A DNA stretch of 64,000 bases from Staphylococcus americanisciuri (lineage in GTDB: Bacteria; Bacillota; Bacilli; Staphylococcales; Staphylococcaceae): assembly GCF_024814435.1 (NCBI RefSeq), contig NZ_JANUXY010000004.1, positions 62,001 through 126,000 on the forward strand. Direction: 5' to 3'. Numbering within the stretch: the first letter of the stretch is position 1; each line of letters begins with the position of its first letter. This document shows positions 29,601 through 38,593 of this stretch, piece after piece. A program made the position numbers and the translations under genes. The notes below the pieces were generated by a model that worked only from the letters and a program-made list of their open reading frames with translations, had not been told where the DNA came from and did no database searches.

Positions 29601-30235
29601 CTATTGATGAGCTCGGACCAGTGAATATGAATGCGGTCACACAGTACGAAGAGGTTAATACGCGTTATACGTTCTTGAACGAGCAACGTGAGGACTTGCG
29701 TGAGGCAAAAACTACTTTGGAGCAACTGATTGATGAGATGGACGAAGAAGTGGTAACACGCTTCAGTAAGACGTTTCATGCGATTCAAGGTCATTTTTCA
29801 GAAGTGTTTCAAACGCTCTTTGGTGGTGGACAAGCAGAACTCATTTTGACGGAGGACGATTATTTGACAGCAGGTGTGGACATCAAGGTTCAGCCACCAG
29901 GGAAGAAGTTGCAACATTTATCACTGTTGAGTGGTGGCGAACGTGCGCTGAGTGCGATTGCATTATTATTTGCGATATTAAAAGTACGCTCGGCACCATT
30001 TGTGATTCTGGATGAAGTAGAAGCGGCACTGGACGAAGCGAATGTAATACGCTATGCTTCGTATTTAAAGTCGCTATCTAAAACGACTCAATTTATTGTC
30101 ATTACGCATCGAAAAGGTACAATGGAAATGTGTGATAGATTATACGGTGTCACAATGCAAGAAATGGGTGTCTCGAAATTAGTGAGTGTTAATTTGAATA
30201 CCATTGATGAAGTGATGAAGGAGGAGCAGCAATAA
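26666..30235 (+). CDS. smc: Chromosome partition protein Smc
   Basis: 1189 residues. ATPase of the Smc-ScpAB condensin, which extrudes loops and helps segregate chromosomes. N-terminal Walker A GPNGSGKSN (about 32-40), long glutamine-rich coiled coils, a hinge near 510-670 ending with the conserved GDVVNPGGSMTGGG, the second coil and the C-terminal head with LLSGGERALSA and Walker B FVILDEVEAALDEAN. Three bases downstream of rnc and one base before ftsY. Confidence 0.97.
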   Translation: MVYLKSIDAYGFKSFAEPTQIQFDQGVTAIVGPNGSGKSNITDAIKWVLGEQSARSLRGSKMEDIIFSGAKHRNAQNYAEVQLRLDNQQRLLNINADEVVVTRRLYRSGESAYYLNNEQQRLRDITELFLDSGLGKEAFSIISQGRVDEVLNAKPIDRRQIIEESAGVLKYKKRKVASLDKLSQTEDNLTRVEDILSDLEARIEPLKEEAAIAKEYQTLSEILQESDICVTVHDITSYKAQIAEHDETLNGLKSEQERAQSKKTHITRTIKATKGDRFEIDGQLEQLNAALIEATEQVEKVTGQYHLIEERQKNQSQSNARIEEEQASLIAQKSQVEEELATIQKQYAALKKQKKTLTQEVHTLEQSLHQVQSATDEDVERLKDQYYELMTEQSEINNEIRFLTRTLAEHQKKQTRLDSRMSEAYAKLTEAQQQLTDIEQAQNDKQAQLTSVTQRSKQTEQALTEVKQLHTDSEEKLHQAYRYNDKLKSRIESMKLREDDLSYFYQGVKAVLKATDTLKGIHGAVAQKIDVPSKYTTAIETALGASMQHVITADEASARQAIQYLKTKRLGRATFLPLSVIQAKQTDAYLVQKAQQHSGFIAVANEVVTTDATYQKIVDHLLGRILIVDELKHANEVAQSINYKVRIVTLDGDVVNPGGSMTGGGNAQRQSLLRQKDEVQQLEAQLADYQEKTQALERFCITKKEEQASLSDEYVKLQQQYNHLKHALHDLNLEHDRYEEVIQRLKTDHEAFEFEKNDGYQRVKGEETLAAQEQRKAAIATQLTSLDQQIKQLTTETKQGKAQLAESQQQLHQKQSDLAVVNERIRTQRQSETRLKQTLTQIADQQRKLKAQLDIINSDEVNDASTLTKLQTEIERAQQQKEALLAEQDQLRTQRQAVEQLLETNEHALEETHQYILTLENQYQEIKGAQSRLDVLIDHGLDHLSSRYHMTFEHASTEYPLGDNDIEALRQKVKLTQMSIDELGPVNMNAVTQYEEVNTRYTFLNEQREDLREAKTTLEQLIDEMDEEVVTRFSKTFHAIQGHFSEVFQTLFGGGQAELILTEDDYLTAGVDIKVQPPGKKLQHLSLLSGGERALSAIALLFAILKVRSAPFVILDEVEAALDEANVIRYASYLKSLSKTTQFIVITHRKGTMEMCDRLYGVTMQEMGVSKLVSVNLNTIDEVMKEEQQ

Positions 30236-30236
30236 A

Positions 30237-31445
30237 ATGAGCTTTTTTAAACGTTTGAAAGATAAGTTTGCAAAATCTGAAGAAGTTACGCATAAAGAGG
30301 AAAAGGTTGAAACGCAATCAGAACCTGTTATAGAAGATGGTGGGCAGTCAGAAACCACAGAGCCAAAGCCAATGAAAGAAAGTGAACCGGATTGGACGAA
30401 GCAAGACTTTGATGATGATTTGATATCCATTGAAGAATTTGAGGAACTTGAATCTCAAAAAATTGGTGCGAAGTTCCGTGATGGTCTCGAAAAATCACGT
30501 GAAAACTTCCAAAACCAACTCAACAATTTATTAGCACATTATCGCAAAGTGGATGAGGATTTCTTCGAGGCGTTAGAAGAAATGTTGATTCAAGCCGATG
30601 TTGGTTTTAACACCGTGATGGAGCTTGTAGATGAATTGCGTATGGAAGCAAAACGTCGCAACATTACGGAAACAGTTGATCTTCGTGAAGCAATCGTTGA
30701 GAAAATCGTTGAAATCTATCATCAAGAAGACGATAAATCTGAAGAAATGGCGATTGAAGAGGATCGTTTAAACGTTATTTTAATGGTGGGTGTCAACGGT
30801 GTTGGTAAAACAACGACAATCGGTAAGCTAGCACACCGTTATAAAGCACAAGGCAAAAAAGTGATGCTAGCAGCTGGCGACACATTCCGTGCAGGTGCGA
30901 TTGAACAACTTGAAGTATGGGGCGAGCGTGTTGGCGTGGAAGTCATTCGCCAAGCTGAAGGTGCCGACCCAGCAGCCGTAATGTACGATGCGATGAATGC
31001 AGCGAAAAATAAAGGTGTCGATATTTTAATTTGTGATACAGCTGGTCGCTTACAAAACAAACAAAATTTAATGAATGAACTCGAAAAAGTGAAACGTGTC
31101 ATCGGTCGTGCTATCCCAGAAGCGCCACATGAAGTATTACTTTGCTTAGATGCGACAACGGGACAAAATGCTTTAGCACAAGCCAAAGCATTTAAAGAAG
31201 TGACAGATGTAACAGGTATTGTTTTAACGAAACTTGATGGTACAGCTAAAGGTGGTATTGTATTAGCTATTCGAAATGAATTGCATATCCCTGTTAAATA
31301 CGTTGGACTCGGGGAGCAATTGGATGACTTACAACCATTTAATGCAGAAAGTTACGTTTACGGTTTATTTGCTGACATGATTGAAGAGAATGTTGCTGAA
31401 GAAGATGAACAAGCAAACGAGGCGGTATCCGATGACAGAGAATGA
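30237..31445 (+). CDS. ftsY: Signal recognition particle receptor FtsY
   Basis: 402 residues. Membrane-docking GTPase that receives ribosome-SRP complexes. An acidic N-terminal A domain (about 1-85) contacts the membrane. It is followed by the NG domain with [29 protein letters not shown] and the C-terminal [12 protein letters not shown]. Starts one base after smc; its end overlaps ylxM by 14 bases. Confidence 0.96.
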   Translation: MSFFKRLKDKFAKSEEVTHKEEKVETQSEPVIEDGGQSETTEPKPMKESEPDWTKQDFDDDLISIEEFEELESQKIGAKFRDGLEKSRENFQNQLNNLLAHYRKVDEDFFEALEEMLIQADVGFNTVMELVDELRMEAKRRNITETVDLREAIVEKIVEIYHQEDDKSEEMAIEEDRLNVILMVGVNGVGKTTTIGKLAHRYKAQGKKVMLAAGDTFRAGAIEQLEVWGERVGVEVIRQAEGADPAAVMYDAMNAAKNKGVDILICDTAGRLQNKQNLMNELEKVKRVIGRAIPEAPHEVLLCLDATTGQNALAQAKAFKEVTDVTGIVLTKLDGTAKGGIVLAIRNELHIPVKYVGLGEQLDDLQPFNAESYVYGLFADMIEENVAEEDEQANEAVSDDRE

Positions 31446-31764
31446 TCTTATTAAAACATTACGCATGAATTACTTGTATGATTTTTATCAATCATTATTA
31501 ACAGAGAAACAACGTAATTATTTGCGTTTATACTACCTTGAAGATTATGCGCTGAGTGAAATAGCTGATACATTTGATGTGAGTCGTCAAGCCGTGTATG
31601 ATAACATAAGAAGAACGGGAGAGCTTGTAGAAGATTATGAGCACAAGCTTGGCTTATACCGTCGTTTCACACGTCGCCAAGAACTTTATTGTGCGATGCG
31701 TGAACATATAAATGAACCAGAAATACTCGAACGATATATACAAGAACTGGAAGAATTAGAATAA
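31432..31764 (+). CDS. ylxM: SRP-associated regulatory protein YlxM
   Basis: 110-residue helix-turn-helix protein ([21 protein letters not shown]) related to sigma factor region 4. In the family it binds SRP components and modulates their GTPase activity; it is always next to ffh. ATG 31432 lies inside the end of ftsY with GAGGCGG upstream and gives the usual family length. Fourteen bases before ffh. Confidence 0.93.
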   Translation: MTENDLIKTLRMNYLYDFYQSLLTEKQRNYLRLYYLEDYALSEIADTFDVSRQAVYDNIRRTGELVEDYEHKLGLYRRFTRRQELYCAMREHINEPEILERYIQELEELE

Positions 31765-31777
31765 GGAGGGTCACTTT

Positions 31778-33145
31778 ATGGCGTTTGAAGGATTATCCGA
31801 TCGTTTACAAGCGACAATGCAAAAAATCAAAGGTAAGGGTAAAGTGACTGAAGCTGACATCAAAACAATGATGCGTGAGGTTCGTTTGGCACTATTAGAA
31901 GCCGACGTAAACTTCAAAGTCGTGAAAAATTTTGTGAAGACAGTTTCAGAACGTGCACTCGGTTCAGATGTGATGAAGTCATTAACACCTGGACAACAAG
32001 TTATCAAGATTGTACAGGAAGAACTGACAACACTAATGGGTGGCGATAACAGCCAAATTACAATGGCGAAAAAGCCGCCAACTGTTGTGATGATGGTCGG
32101 TTTGCAAGGGGCAGGTAAAACAACAACAGCAGGTAAGTTAGCATTATTAATGCGCAAGAAATACAACAAAAAGCCATTGCTTGTTGCTGCAGACATCTAT
32201 CGCCCAGCTGCGATTAAACAATTACAAACAGTTGGTAAACAGATCGACATTCCTGTCTATACGGAAGGCGACCAAGTTAAACCCCAACAGATTGTTGAAA
32301 ATGCTTTGAAACATGCCAAAGAAGAACATTTAGACTTTGTCATTATTGATACGGCTGGCCGTTTGCATATTGATGAAGCGTTAATGGGTGAATTACAAGA
32401 AGTAAAAGAAATTGCGAAGCCCGACGAAATTATGCTCGTTGTCGATGCAATGACAGGTCAAGATGCAGTGAACGTTGCAGAATCATTCGATCAACAATTA
32501 GACGTTACAGGTGTGACGTTGACGAAGTTAGATGGTGACACACGTGGTGGTGCGGCGCTATCAATCCGTGCCGTCACACAGAAACCAATCAAATTCGTCG
32601 GTATGAGTGAGAAGATGGATGGTTTGGAACTGTTCCATCCAGAACGTATGGCATCACGTATTCTAGGTATGGGTGATGTCTTGAGCTTAATTGAAAAAGC
32701 ACAACAAGATGTGGATGAAGAAAAAGCGAAAGATCTTGAGAAGAAAATGCGCACATCTTCATTTACATTGGATGACTTTTTAGAACAACTTGATCAAGTG
32801 AAAAACTTAGGGCCATTGGATGACATTATGCGAATGATTCCGGGTATGAACAAAGTGAAAGGCTTAGATCAGTTAAATATGAGCGACAAACAAATCGACC
32901 ATATTAAAGCAATTATTCAATCTATGACATTAGAAGAACGCGAAAATCCTGAAAAGCTAAACGTTTCAAGGAAAAGACGTATTGCGAATGGTTCGGGACG
33001 TTCATTACAAGAGGTCAATCGTTTATTAAAACAATTCAATGATATGAAGAAAATGATGAAACAATTTACAGGTGGCGGCAAAGGCAAAAAAGGTCGTCAA
33101 GGTCAACTACAAAACATGTTAAAAGGTATGAACTTGCCATTCTAA
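31778..33145 (+). CDS. ffh: Signal recognition particle protein Ffh (SRP54)
   Basis: 455 residues. Binds signal sequences and the 4.5S/scRNA and, with FtsY, targets proteins to the membrane. N domain, then the GTPase with GLQGAGKTTT, DTAGR, TKLDGDTRGG, then the methionine-rich M domain (from about 300), with the SRP-RNA-binding helix SRKRRIANGSGRS. The C-terminal tail is Gly/Lys-rich. Strong AAGGAGG start. Confidence 0.97.
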   Translation: MAFEGLSDRLQATMQKIKGKGKVTEADIKTMMREVRLALLEADVNFKVVKNFVKTVSERALGSDVMKSLTPGQQVIKIVQEELTTLMGGDNSQITMAKKPPTVVMMVGLQGAGKTTTAGKLALLMRKKYNKKPLLVAADIYRPAAIKQLQTVGKQIDIPVYTEGDQVKPQQIVENALKHAKEEHLDFVIIDTAGRLHIDEALMGELQEVKEIAKPDEIMLVVDAMTGQDAVNVAESFDQQLDVTGVTLTKLDGDTRGGAALSIRAVTQKPIKFVGMSEKMDGLELFHPERMASRILGMGDVLSLIEKAQQDVDEEKAKDLEKKMRTSSFTLDDFLEQLDQVKNLGPLDDIMRMIPGMNKVKGLDQLNMSDKQIDHIKAIIQSMTLEERENPEKLNVSRKRRIANGSGRSLQEVNRLLKQFNDMKKMMKQFTGGGKGKKGRQGQLQNMLKGMNLPF

Positions 33146-33276
33146 TGCTGTAGTGTGCAGGTTTTTTGAAGAAAAAATAAAAGGTAAAGTATTTTCTCTT
33201 TACAAAGTATCTGTGACCTGTTATTATTGTTTCTTGTAGATAATAAAACTTATGACTTTGAAGGAGAGAATTATAA

Positions 33277-33552
33277 ATGGCAGTAAAAATTCGTTTAACA
33301 CGTTTAGGTTCAAAAAGAAATCCATTCTACCGTATCGTGGTAGCTGATGCACGTTCACCACGTGATGGTCGTATCATCGAGCAAATCGGTACTTACAACC
33401 CATCAGCAGTGAATGCACCAGAAGTAAAAATCGACGAAGCGTTAGCTTTAAAATGGTTAAAAGACGGTGCGAAACCAACTGATACAGTTCACAACATCTT
33501 ATCACGTGAAGGTATCTTAAAAACATTTGATGAACAAAAACGTTCAAAATAA
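33277..33552 (+). CDS. rpsP: 30S ribosomal protein S16
   Basis: 91 residues beginning [32 protein letters not shown], the conserved S16 start. Small-subunit assembly protein. 131 bases after ffh, with a small hairpin (GTAAAG/CTTTAC, near 33183) between, so it probably has its own promoter. Confidence 0.97.
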   Translation: MAVKIRLTRLGSKRNPFYRIVVADARSPRDGRIIEQIGTYNPSAVNAPEVKIDEALALKWLKDGAKPTDTVHNILSREGILKTFDEQKRSK

Positions 33553-33566
33553 TACAAACACACTTT

Positions 33567-33609
33567 AACAGTGGGACAAATCAAAAGCAGGTTTTGTCTC
33601 ACTGTTTTT
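33567..33609 (+). terminator. rpsP terminator
   Basis: AACAGTG-GACAAA pairs with TTTGTC-CACTGTT (one G-T), then TTTTTG. Downstream genes may be reached by read-through. Confidence 0.88.
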
Positions 33610-33649
33610 GTTAGAGTGCAGTAGATTTTTAAGCAAGGAGGTATTTGTT

Positions 33650-34153
33650 GTGAAGATTGAAGTCGGTAAAATTGTGAATACACATGGAATCAAAGGCGAA
33701 GTCAAGGTCAAATCAAACTCAGATTTTACAGATGTTCGCTTTCAACCAGGAGAAGTGCTTCAAGCGGAACTGAATGGCAAAGTGACAGATTTGACGGTAA
33801 GAAGCTATCGTATGCATAAAGGCTTGCATATGTTGACGTTTGAAGATATCTACAATATTAATGACATTGAACATTTGAAAGGTGCAACGTTAACACAAGA
33901 GCGCGATCATGAAGAGATTACGTTAGATGAACATGAATTCTACTATTCAGATATTATCGGTTGTACGGTGTTTAATGGTGATGAAGCAATTGGTCGTGTC
34001 ACTGAAATATTTGAAACAGGTGCCAATGATGTATGGGTTGTCAAAGGCGAGCGAGAACATTTAATTCCATACATTGCAGACGTGGTACAAAGTGTCGATG
34101 TTGAAGCACGCAAAATTGTTATTACACCAATGGAAGGGTTGTTAAATGAATGA
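33650..34153 (+). CDS. rimM: Ribosome maturation factor RimM
   Basis: 167 residues. Helps assemble the 30S head around S19. N-terminal RimM barrel with [23 protein letters not shown]-terminal PRC-barrel with [10 protein letters not shown] and [12 protein letters not shown] at 33650, 8 bases from AAGGAGG, gives the family length; an upstream ATG in frame has no ribosome site. Overlaps trmD (ATGA). Confidence 0.95.
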   Translation: MKIEVGKIVNTHGIKGEVKVKSNSDFTDVRFQPGEVLQAELNGKVTDLTVRSYRMHKGLHMLTFEDIYNINDIEHLKGATLTQERDHEEITLDEHEFYYSDIIGCTVFNGDEAIGRVTEIFETGANDVWVVKGEREHLIPYIADVVQSVDVEARKIVITPMEGLLNE

Positions 34154-34872
34154 GAATTGACTATTTAACATTATTTCCAGAGATGTTTGAAGGTGTATTA
34201 AACCAATCTATTTTGAAGCGGGCACATGATAAAGGACAATTAACAACACGCACAATCAACTTTAGAGATTACGCAAATAATAAACATAATCAAGTAGATG
34301 ACTATCCATTTGGTGGTGGTCAAGGTATGGTGTTGAAACCAGAACCAATTTTTAATGCGATGCGTGATATCGAGATGACACCAGAGACGCGTGTGATTTT
34401 AATGACACCACAAGGGAAGCCGTTTAATCAACAGGTAGCGGAGTCGTTGGCAGAAGCGGAACACCTTGTCTTTATTTGCGGTCACTATGAAGGCTATGAT
34501 GAACGCATTCGTGAGCATTTTGTAACAGATGAAATATCAGTTGGTGATTATGTATTAACAGGCGGCGAATTGCCAGCGATGGTGATGACAGATGCAGTTG
34601 TGCGTCTATTGCCTGACGTACTTGGAAATCAAGTGTCACATGAAGATGACTCATTTTCGAGTGGTTTACTTGAATATCCACAATATACACGTCCACGTAC
34701 ATTTGAAGGGCTTGATGTTCCAGATGTCTTATTATCTGGTAATCATGCGCATATTGAAGCATGGCGCCATGAGCAAGCACTATATCGCACATACCAAAAG
34801 CGCCCTGATTTATTAGAGACTTATCCGCTTACTGAAGCAGATAAAAAAATAATTGAACGTTTCAAAAGATAA
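34150..34872 (+). CDS. trmD: tRNA (guanine37-N1)-methyltransferase
   Basis: 240 residues. Methylates G37 next to the anticodon and prevents +1 frameshifts. SPOUT knot family: [12 protein letters not shown] at the start, [27 protein letters not shown] and the knot segment [13 protein letters not shown] are present. ATGA overlap with rimM. Confidence 0.96.
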   Translation: MRIDYLTLFPEMFEGVLNQSILKRAHDKGQLTTRTINFRDYANNKHNQVDDYPFGGGQGMVLKPEPIFNAMRDIEMTPETRVILMTPQGKPFNQQVAESLAEAEHLVFICGHYEGYDERIREHFVTDEISVGDYVLTGGELPAMVMTDAVVRLLPDVLGNQVSHEDDSFSSGLLEYPQYTRPRTFEGLDVPDVLLSGNHAHIEAWRHEQALYRTYQKRPDLLETYPLTEADKKIIERFKR

Positions 34873-34927
34873 TTGAAATGTTGTTCAATGTATGCTAGTA
34901 TATTCTAAGTGTGAAAGCACAAATAAC

Positions 34928-34970
34928 ACTATGATCCGCTGCTATTTATTTGTCGAGGCAAGAACATAGT
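34928..34970 (+). ncRNA. rplS leader hairpin (L19-leader-like)
   Basis: ACTATG (34928-34933) pairs with CATAGT (34965-34970) around GATCCGCTG; the stem ends just before the rplS ribosome site. Position and shape fit the Firmicute L19 autoregulatory leader. A TATATT box near 34899 would start the leader. Confidence 0.55.
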
Positions 34971-34989
34971 TTGAAGGAGAGAATAAATA

Positions 34990-35340
34990 ATGACAAACCA
35001 CAAATTAATCGAAGCAGTAACACAATCACAATTACGTGATGATATCCCATCATTCCGTCCTGGTGACACTTTACGTGTACACGTACGTATCGTCGAAGGT
35101 ACTCGCGAACGTATCCAAGTATTTGAAGGTGTTGTAATCAAACGTCGTGGTGGCGGTATTTCAGAAACTTTCACAGTTCGTAAAATTTCTTCAGGTGTTG
35201 GTGTTGAACGTACATTCCCATTACACACACCAAAAATCGAGAAAATCGAAGTGAAACGTCGTGGTAAAGTACGTCGTGCGAAACTTTACTACCTACGTAG
35301 CTTACGTGGTAAAGCAGCACGTATCCAAGAAATTCGTTAA
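34990..35340 (+). CDS. rplS: 50S ribosomal protein L19
   Basis: 116 residues; typical L19 sequence ([32 protein letters not shown] ... [14 protein letters not shown]). Located at the 30S-50S interface. Its terminator is the left copy of a 52-bp repeat that reappears at 37535. Confidence 0.97.
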   Translation: MTNHKLIEAVTQSQLRDDIPSFRPGDTLRVHVRIVEGTRERIQVFEGVVIKRRGGGISETFTVRKISSGVGVERTFPLHTPKIEKIEVKRRGKVRRAKLYYLRSLRGKAARIQEIR

Positions 35341-35374
35341 TCCAGTCGTACCATTTACGTACGATACTGACATA

Positions 35375-35426
35375 AAAACAGGCTTAGCATGTGAAGTTCA
35401 TATGTTAAGCCTGTTTTTCTATATAT
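35375..35426. repeat. rplS terminator, left copy of 52-bp direct repeat
   Basis: AACAGGCTTAGCAT...ATGTTAAGCCTGTTTTT is a strong terminator (arms AACAGGCTTA / TAAGCCTGTT). The same 52 bases recur at 37535-37586 with a single mismatch, bracketing the two genes between. Confidence 0.95.
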
Positions 35427-35549
35427 GAAAACTAGGAATCATTATATATACACTTAACTATACTTAAAAAAAAGCCCAGAAAATACTTTCTTTTTTAAGG
35501 AAAATAAGTATAATTAACTTAATATAAAATATAAAGGGATGGGGATACA

Positions 35550-36308
35550 ATGAGTCATTTTTCATTACCAAAAGAGTTGAATCAGTTAATTGTAAATGGC
35601 ATTTTGGATGGTTACAAAAAGTATCTTGATGTAAGACGTGATGCACAGAAAAAGTATCTTGTAAGTAGAGGTTTTACATGGACAAAGGCAAATATTATTG
35701 ATACCTTCGTCGCCAAGGCGTGTTCTAAATATGAAGGTATTGATTTTACAATTGATAAAGCGGGATATACATGGGAATATCTGCAGTTTACATTGAAAGA
35801 CACACAAGAAAAAGTCCTTTTTATTGTGAAAAATAGTTGGGGTGTAGAGAGAACGTTTAATGGTAAAAAGGATAAGAGCAAAAAAGAAAATTATTTATAT
35901 GATTATGCAGGTATCAATAATCCAATTGTGGATAAAAAAATGCTTAAATTTTCACCATCTCAAAAGAGCGTACAATTAGAATTTGATTTAACAGAAAAAG
36001 AAGAAATCGGGAAAAGCATTGCTGAAAATAGACTAAAAGACTATAATCGTTTTTATGTAGTAGTTTATGAATTTGATGCGCAATCTAAAATGATTAGTAA
36101 AATTGCATTAACTTTGCCAAACCAATATGAAATGCGATTAATTGAAGTTGATGATTTGACATCACTTATAAAGAATAGTCATTCAGTTATTTCATCGTAT
36201 GACTTAAAAGTAGTACAAAATGATAGACTTCCTCAAGGTACACATGCAGACGATAATCAATCTTTTGGTTATGGAATTGCTGTTGACAATCAAGAAGGTT
36301 CTCAATAA
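35550..36308 (+). CDS. Probable spr1630-type toxin or unknown protein paired with HTH-ImmA
   Basis: 252 residues, no signal peptide or membrane helix, mixed charge. N-terminus FSLPKELNQLIVNGILDGYKKYLDVRRDAQ. I recognise no catalytic motif. Size, order and the HTH-ImmA gene that follows after 23 bases match the pneumococcal spr1630/spr1629 pair, in which spr1630 is a ClpXP-sensitive protein that is toxic when not degraded. That assignment is from gene pairing and memory of the family, not alignment. Start ATG has AAAGGGATGGGG upstream and an AT-rich promoter region. Inserted cassette: bounded by the 52-bp terminator repeats. Confidence 0.6.
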   Translation: MSHFSLPKELNQLIVNGILDGYKKYLDVRRDAQKKYLVSRGFTWTKANIIDTFVAKACSKYEGIDFTIDKAGYTWEYLQFTLKDTQEKVLFIVKNSWGVERTFNGKKDKSKKENYLYDYAGINNPIVDKKMLKFSPSQKSVQLEFDLTEKEEIGKSIAENRLKDYNRFYVVVYEFDAQSKMISKIALTLPNQYEMRLIEVDDLTSLIKNSHSVISSYDLKVVQNDRLPQGTHADDNQSFGYGIAVDNQEGSQ

Positions 36309-36331
36309 GAATCTAGTAAAAGAAAGTTGTG

Positions 36332-37531
36332 ATGAAATTGATTTTTTATGGAGAGAAGCTCAGCAATATACGTAAACTTAACGGGCTCTCCCGAAAAGAG
36401 CTGGCAGAACAGTTGGATATTACTGAACAAGCAATATGGCAGTATGAAAATGATTCAATGTTGCCTCGAATTGATGTATTAAATAAATTGGGTCAGTTAT
36501 TTAATGTTGATACAAAATACTTTTTCACTCAAGAGTATCTGATTCATAAGGTGTCTGAAGAAAAAATTGCATATCGCGCTGAAGACAGAGAATCAAGAAA
36601 GAAAACAAAGTTAGAAATAACGTTTGTGAACTTTCTTGATTACTACATCAATTTTTTTGAACAAAACTTGTTAATTCCACAGATGCCAATTATGGATATT
36701 AGAGAAAAAACTTTGAAGATGCTTCAGGAAACAAATGAAGATAGAAATGAGTGTATCAAAAAAATTGCTGAATTCGTGAGAACAGAATTAGGATTAGAAA
36801 ATAATAAAGATTTGATGTATACGTTAGAAAAAAGTGGTATCTATATTGTTGAAAAAAAGCTAGGGACACAAATTGATGCATATAGCACTGTAACGCAAGA
36901 TGGGCGTTTATACATTGTTCTAGGTACCGTGAAGAAATCCGCGGTTAGAAGAAATTTTGATCTTGCGCATGAGTTGGGTCATCTATTATTGCATGATGAT
37001 GTGGATATGGATATTTTAAGTTCTGCAGATTTAAAAACAATAGAAACAGAAGCGCATTTATTCGCTTCAGCTTTTCTATTACCAGAAATGCAGTTTGTAA
37101 AAGATTTTCAAAGTTTAACACGTAAGTCAAATCCTGATTACTATATAGAATTAAAGAGAAAATATTTAGTATCCATTGCCGCTATGGAAATGAGAGCCTA
37201 TGCGTTAGGCTTACTAACATATCAAGAAAATAGATACTTCTGGGGACAATTAAATAAAAAACAATATAAATCTTTTGAACCACTAGATGATGAGATACCA
37301 CCAGTAAGACCCGGGAAAGTACGAGCACTCTTAAAGTTTGTATTGGATAAAGAAGTTATGGAGATAGAGGAAATATGCAAAGAAGTTCATATTCGTCCGG
37401 ATTTTCTATCTTATTTATTCAATTTAGAAACAGACTTTTTTAAACCATATCTGACGACACAAAAAGATTATTTTGGCCATACAGAGGTTATTCCTATTGG
37501 TGATTTTCGTGATAAAACTTCAACGAGATAA
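36332..37531 (+). CDS. XRE helix-turn-helix protein with ImmA/IrrE metallopeptidase domain
   Basis: 399 residues. N-terminal XRE-type HTH (about 5-60: LSNIRKLNGLSRKELAEQLDITEQAIWQYEND), a linker, and an ImmA/IrrE zinc peptidase with HELGH at 213-217 and a downstream acidic ligand region (EAHLFASAFLLPE). Such proteins act as repressors or antitoxins, or cleave a repressor on a signal. The layout fits the spr1629 repressor/antitoxin family and partners the 35550 gene. ATG 36332 or the GTG just before it; the ribosome site is weak, suggesting coupling to the upstream gene. Its stop lies immediately before the right copy of the 52-bp repeat. Confidence 0.82.
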   Translation: MKLIFYGEKLSNIRKLNGLSRKELAEQLDITEQAIWQYENDSMLPRIDVLNKLGQLFNVDTKYFFTQEYLIHKVSEEKIAYRAEDRESRKKTKLEITFVNFLDYYINFFEQNLLIPQMPIMDIREKTLKMLQETNEDRNECIKKIAEFVRTELGLENNKDLMYTLEKSGIYIVEKKLGTQIDAYSTVTQDGRLYIVLGTVKKSAVRRNFDLAHELGHLLLHDDVDMDILSSADLKTIETEAHLFASAFLLPEMQFVKDFQSLTRKSNPDYYIELKRKYLVSIAAMEMRAYALGLLTYQENRYFWGQLNKKQYKSFEPLDDEIPPVRPGKVRALLKFVLDKEVMEIEEICKEVHIRPDFLSYLFNLETDFFKPYLTTQKDYFGHTEVIPIGDFRDKTSTR

Positions 37532-37534
37532 ATT

Positions 37535-37586
37535 AAAACAGGCTTAGCATGTGAAATTCATATGTTAAGCCTGTTTTTCTATATAT
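37535..37586. repeat. rplS terminator, right copy of 52-bp direct repeat
   Basis: One mismatch to 35375-35426. Now serves as terminator of the HTH-ImmA gene. Confidence 0.95.
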
Positions 37587-37590
37587 TAAG

Positions 37591-37655
37591 GGCAACGACT
37601 ATTCTACATTAAGTAGTGTCGTTTCCTTAAAATATATTTTTAAATTTTGCGTCGT
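37591..37655. repeat. 65-bp direct repeat, left copy (yfhO 3' end and terminator)
   Basis: Matches 40496-40560 at 63 of 65 bases. It carries the terminator arms and, read on the minus strand, the last codons of the yfhO homologue (RRKI stop) without the rest of that gene. Only 4 bases separate it from the previous repeat. Confidence 0.95.
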
Positions 37656-37912
37656 CATCAATAATAAATAATAACAATTATAAAAATATTTTAAATGTGA
37701 TTTCACTTTGTAACATTATAACAAGAGAAAATCAAAATCTGCTATCAGATATTAAATAAATATAAATCATATAATAAAAAACATCAGATCATACATTTAC
37801 ACAAATGGTGTTGAAAATATGTTGACAAATTCTTGAATTGAAATACAATATTTTATGTAAGCGCATACAATTTATGGAGTAATAAACTATAAATAATTTG
37901 GCAGGGATTAAT
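37656..37912 (+). promoter_or_regulatory. Promoter of the MacB-type ABC operon
   Basis: AT-rich spacer. TTGACA (37822-37827), 16 bases, TACAAT (37844-37849) is a strong promoter. No gene seen in the rest. Confidence 0.75.
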
Positions 37913-38593
37913 ATGATTGAATTAGAAAACATTTGTAAAACATATGGAGAAGGTAATACAGAAATTCAAGTATTAAAGGGCATTACGCTCACTGTGTCTG
38001 AAGGAGAATTTATCTCAATCATGGGAACATCTGGTTGTGGTAAATCTACGCTGATTAATATTATAGGGTTGTTAGATAGTGACTTCAAAGGCAAGTATCA
38101 GCTAAAAGGTGAATCAATTTTAAAGCTAGATGAACAAACGTTGGCGTCGTATCGCAATGAGTATATCGGTTTCATCTTTCAAAATTTCAACTTGATTGAT
38201 GAATACACAGTACGTGAAAATATTTTATTACCGTTTCTTTATTCAGATCAATCTCATGATGAATCTTATATTAATAATCTTGTTAAGGAGTTAGGTTTAG
38301 AAGATAAAATGGATGATTATCCATGCAATCTTTCTGGTGGACAAAAACAACGTGTAGCAATCATCAGAGCAATGGCACATAAACCTCAATTTTTAATTGC
38401 TGATGAGCCAACAGGTTCTTTAGATGAAACAAGTAGAAATGAAATTTTAAGAATATTAAAAAATCTGAATCAAGATGGTACGACAATTATTGTTGTGACA
38501 CACGATATATTTGTCGCACGTTTTAGTGACAAATTATATGAAATGCGAAATGGTTACTTAACGTTAAAGGGAGATTATAGCGATGAAATATAA
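37913..38593 (+). CDS. ABC transporter ATPase, MacB/LolD type
   Basis: 226 residues. Walker A GTSGCGKST, Q-loop FIFQNFNL, signature LSGGQKQR, Walker B LIADEPTGSLD and switch histidine THD: the MacB/LolD/BceA subfamily that powers mechanotransmission, lipoprotein or peptide handling rather than import. ATG 37913 is preferred over a TTG 15 bases earlier because AGGG lies between them at proper spacing. Overlaps the permease by 11 bases. Likely substrate: antimicrobial peptide or bacteriocin (inference). Confidence 0.88.
   Translation: MIELENICKTYGEGNTEIQVLKGITLTVSEGEFISIMGTSGCGKSTLINIIGLLDSDFKGKYQLKGESILKLDEQTLASYRNEYIGFIFQNFNLIDEYTVRENILLPFLYSDQSHDESYINNLVKELGLEDKMDDYPCNLSGGQKQRVAIIRAMAHKPQFLIADEPTGSLDETSRNEILRILKNLNQDGTTIIVVTHDIFVARFSDKLYEMRNGYLTLKGDYSDEI

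Noticed and set aside
31432..31764. Longer ylxM start at 31381
   Set aside because: It would lie deeper in ftsY without a ribosome site; ATG 31432 has GAGGCGG and the family length.
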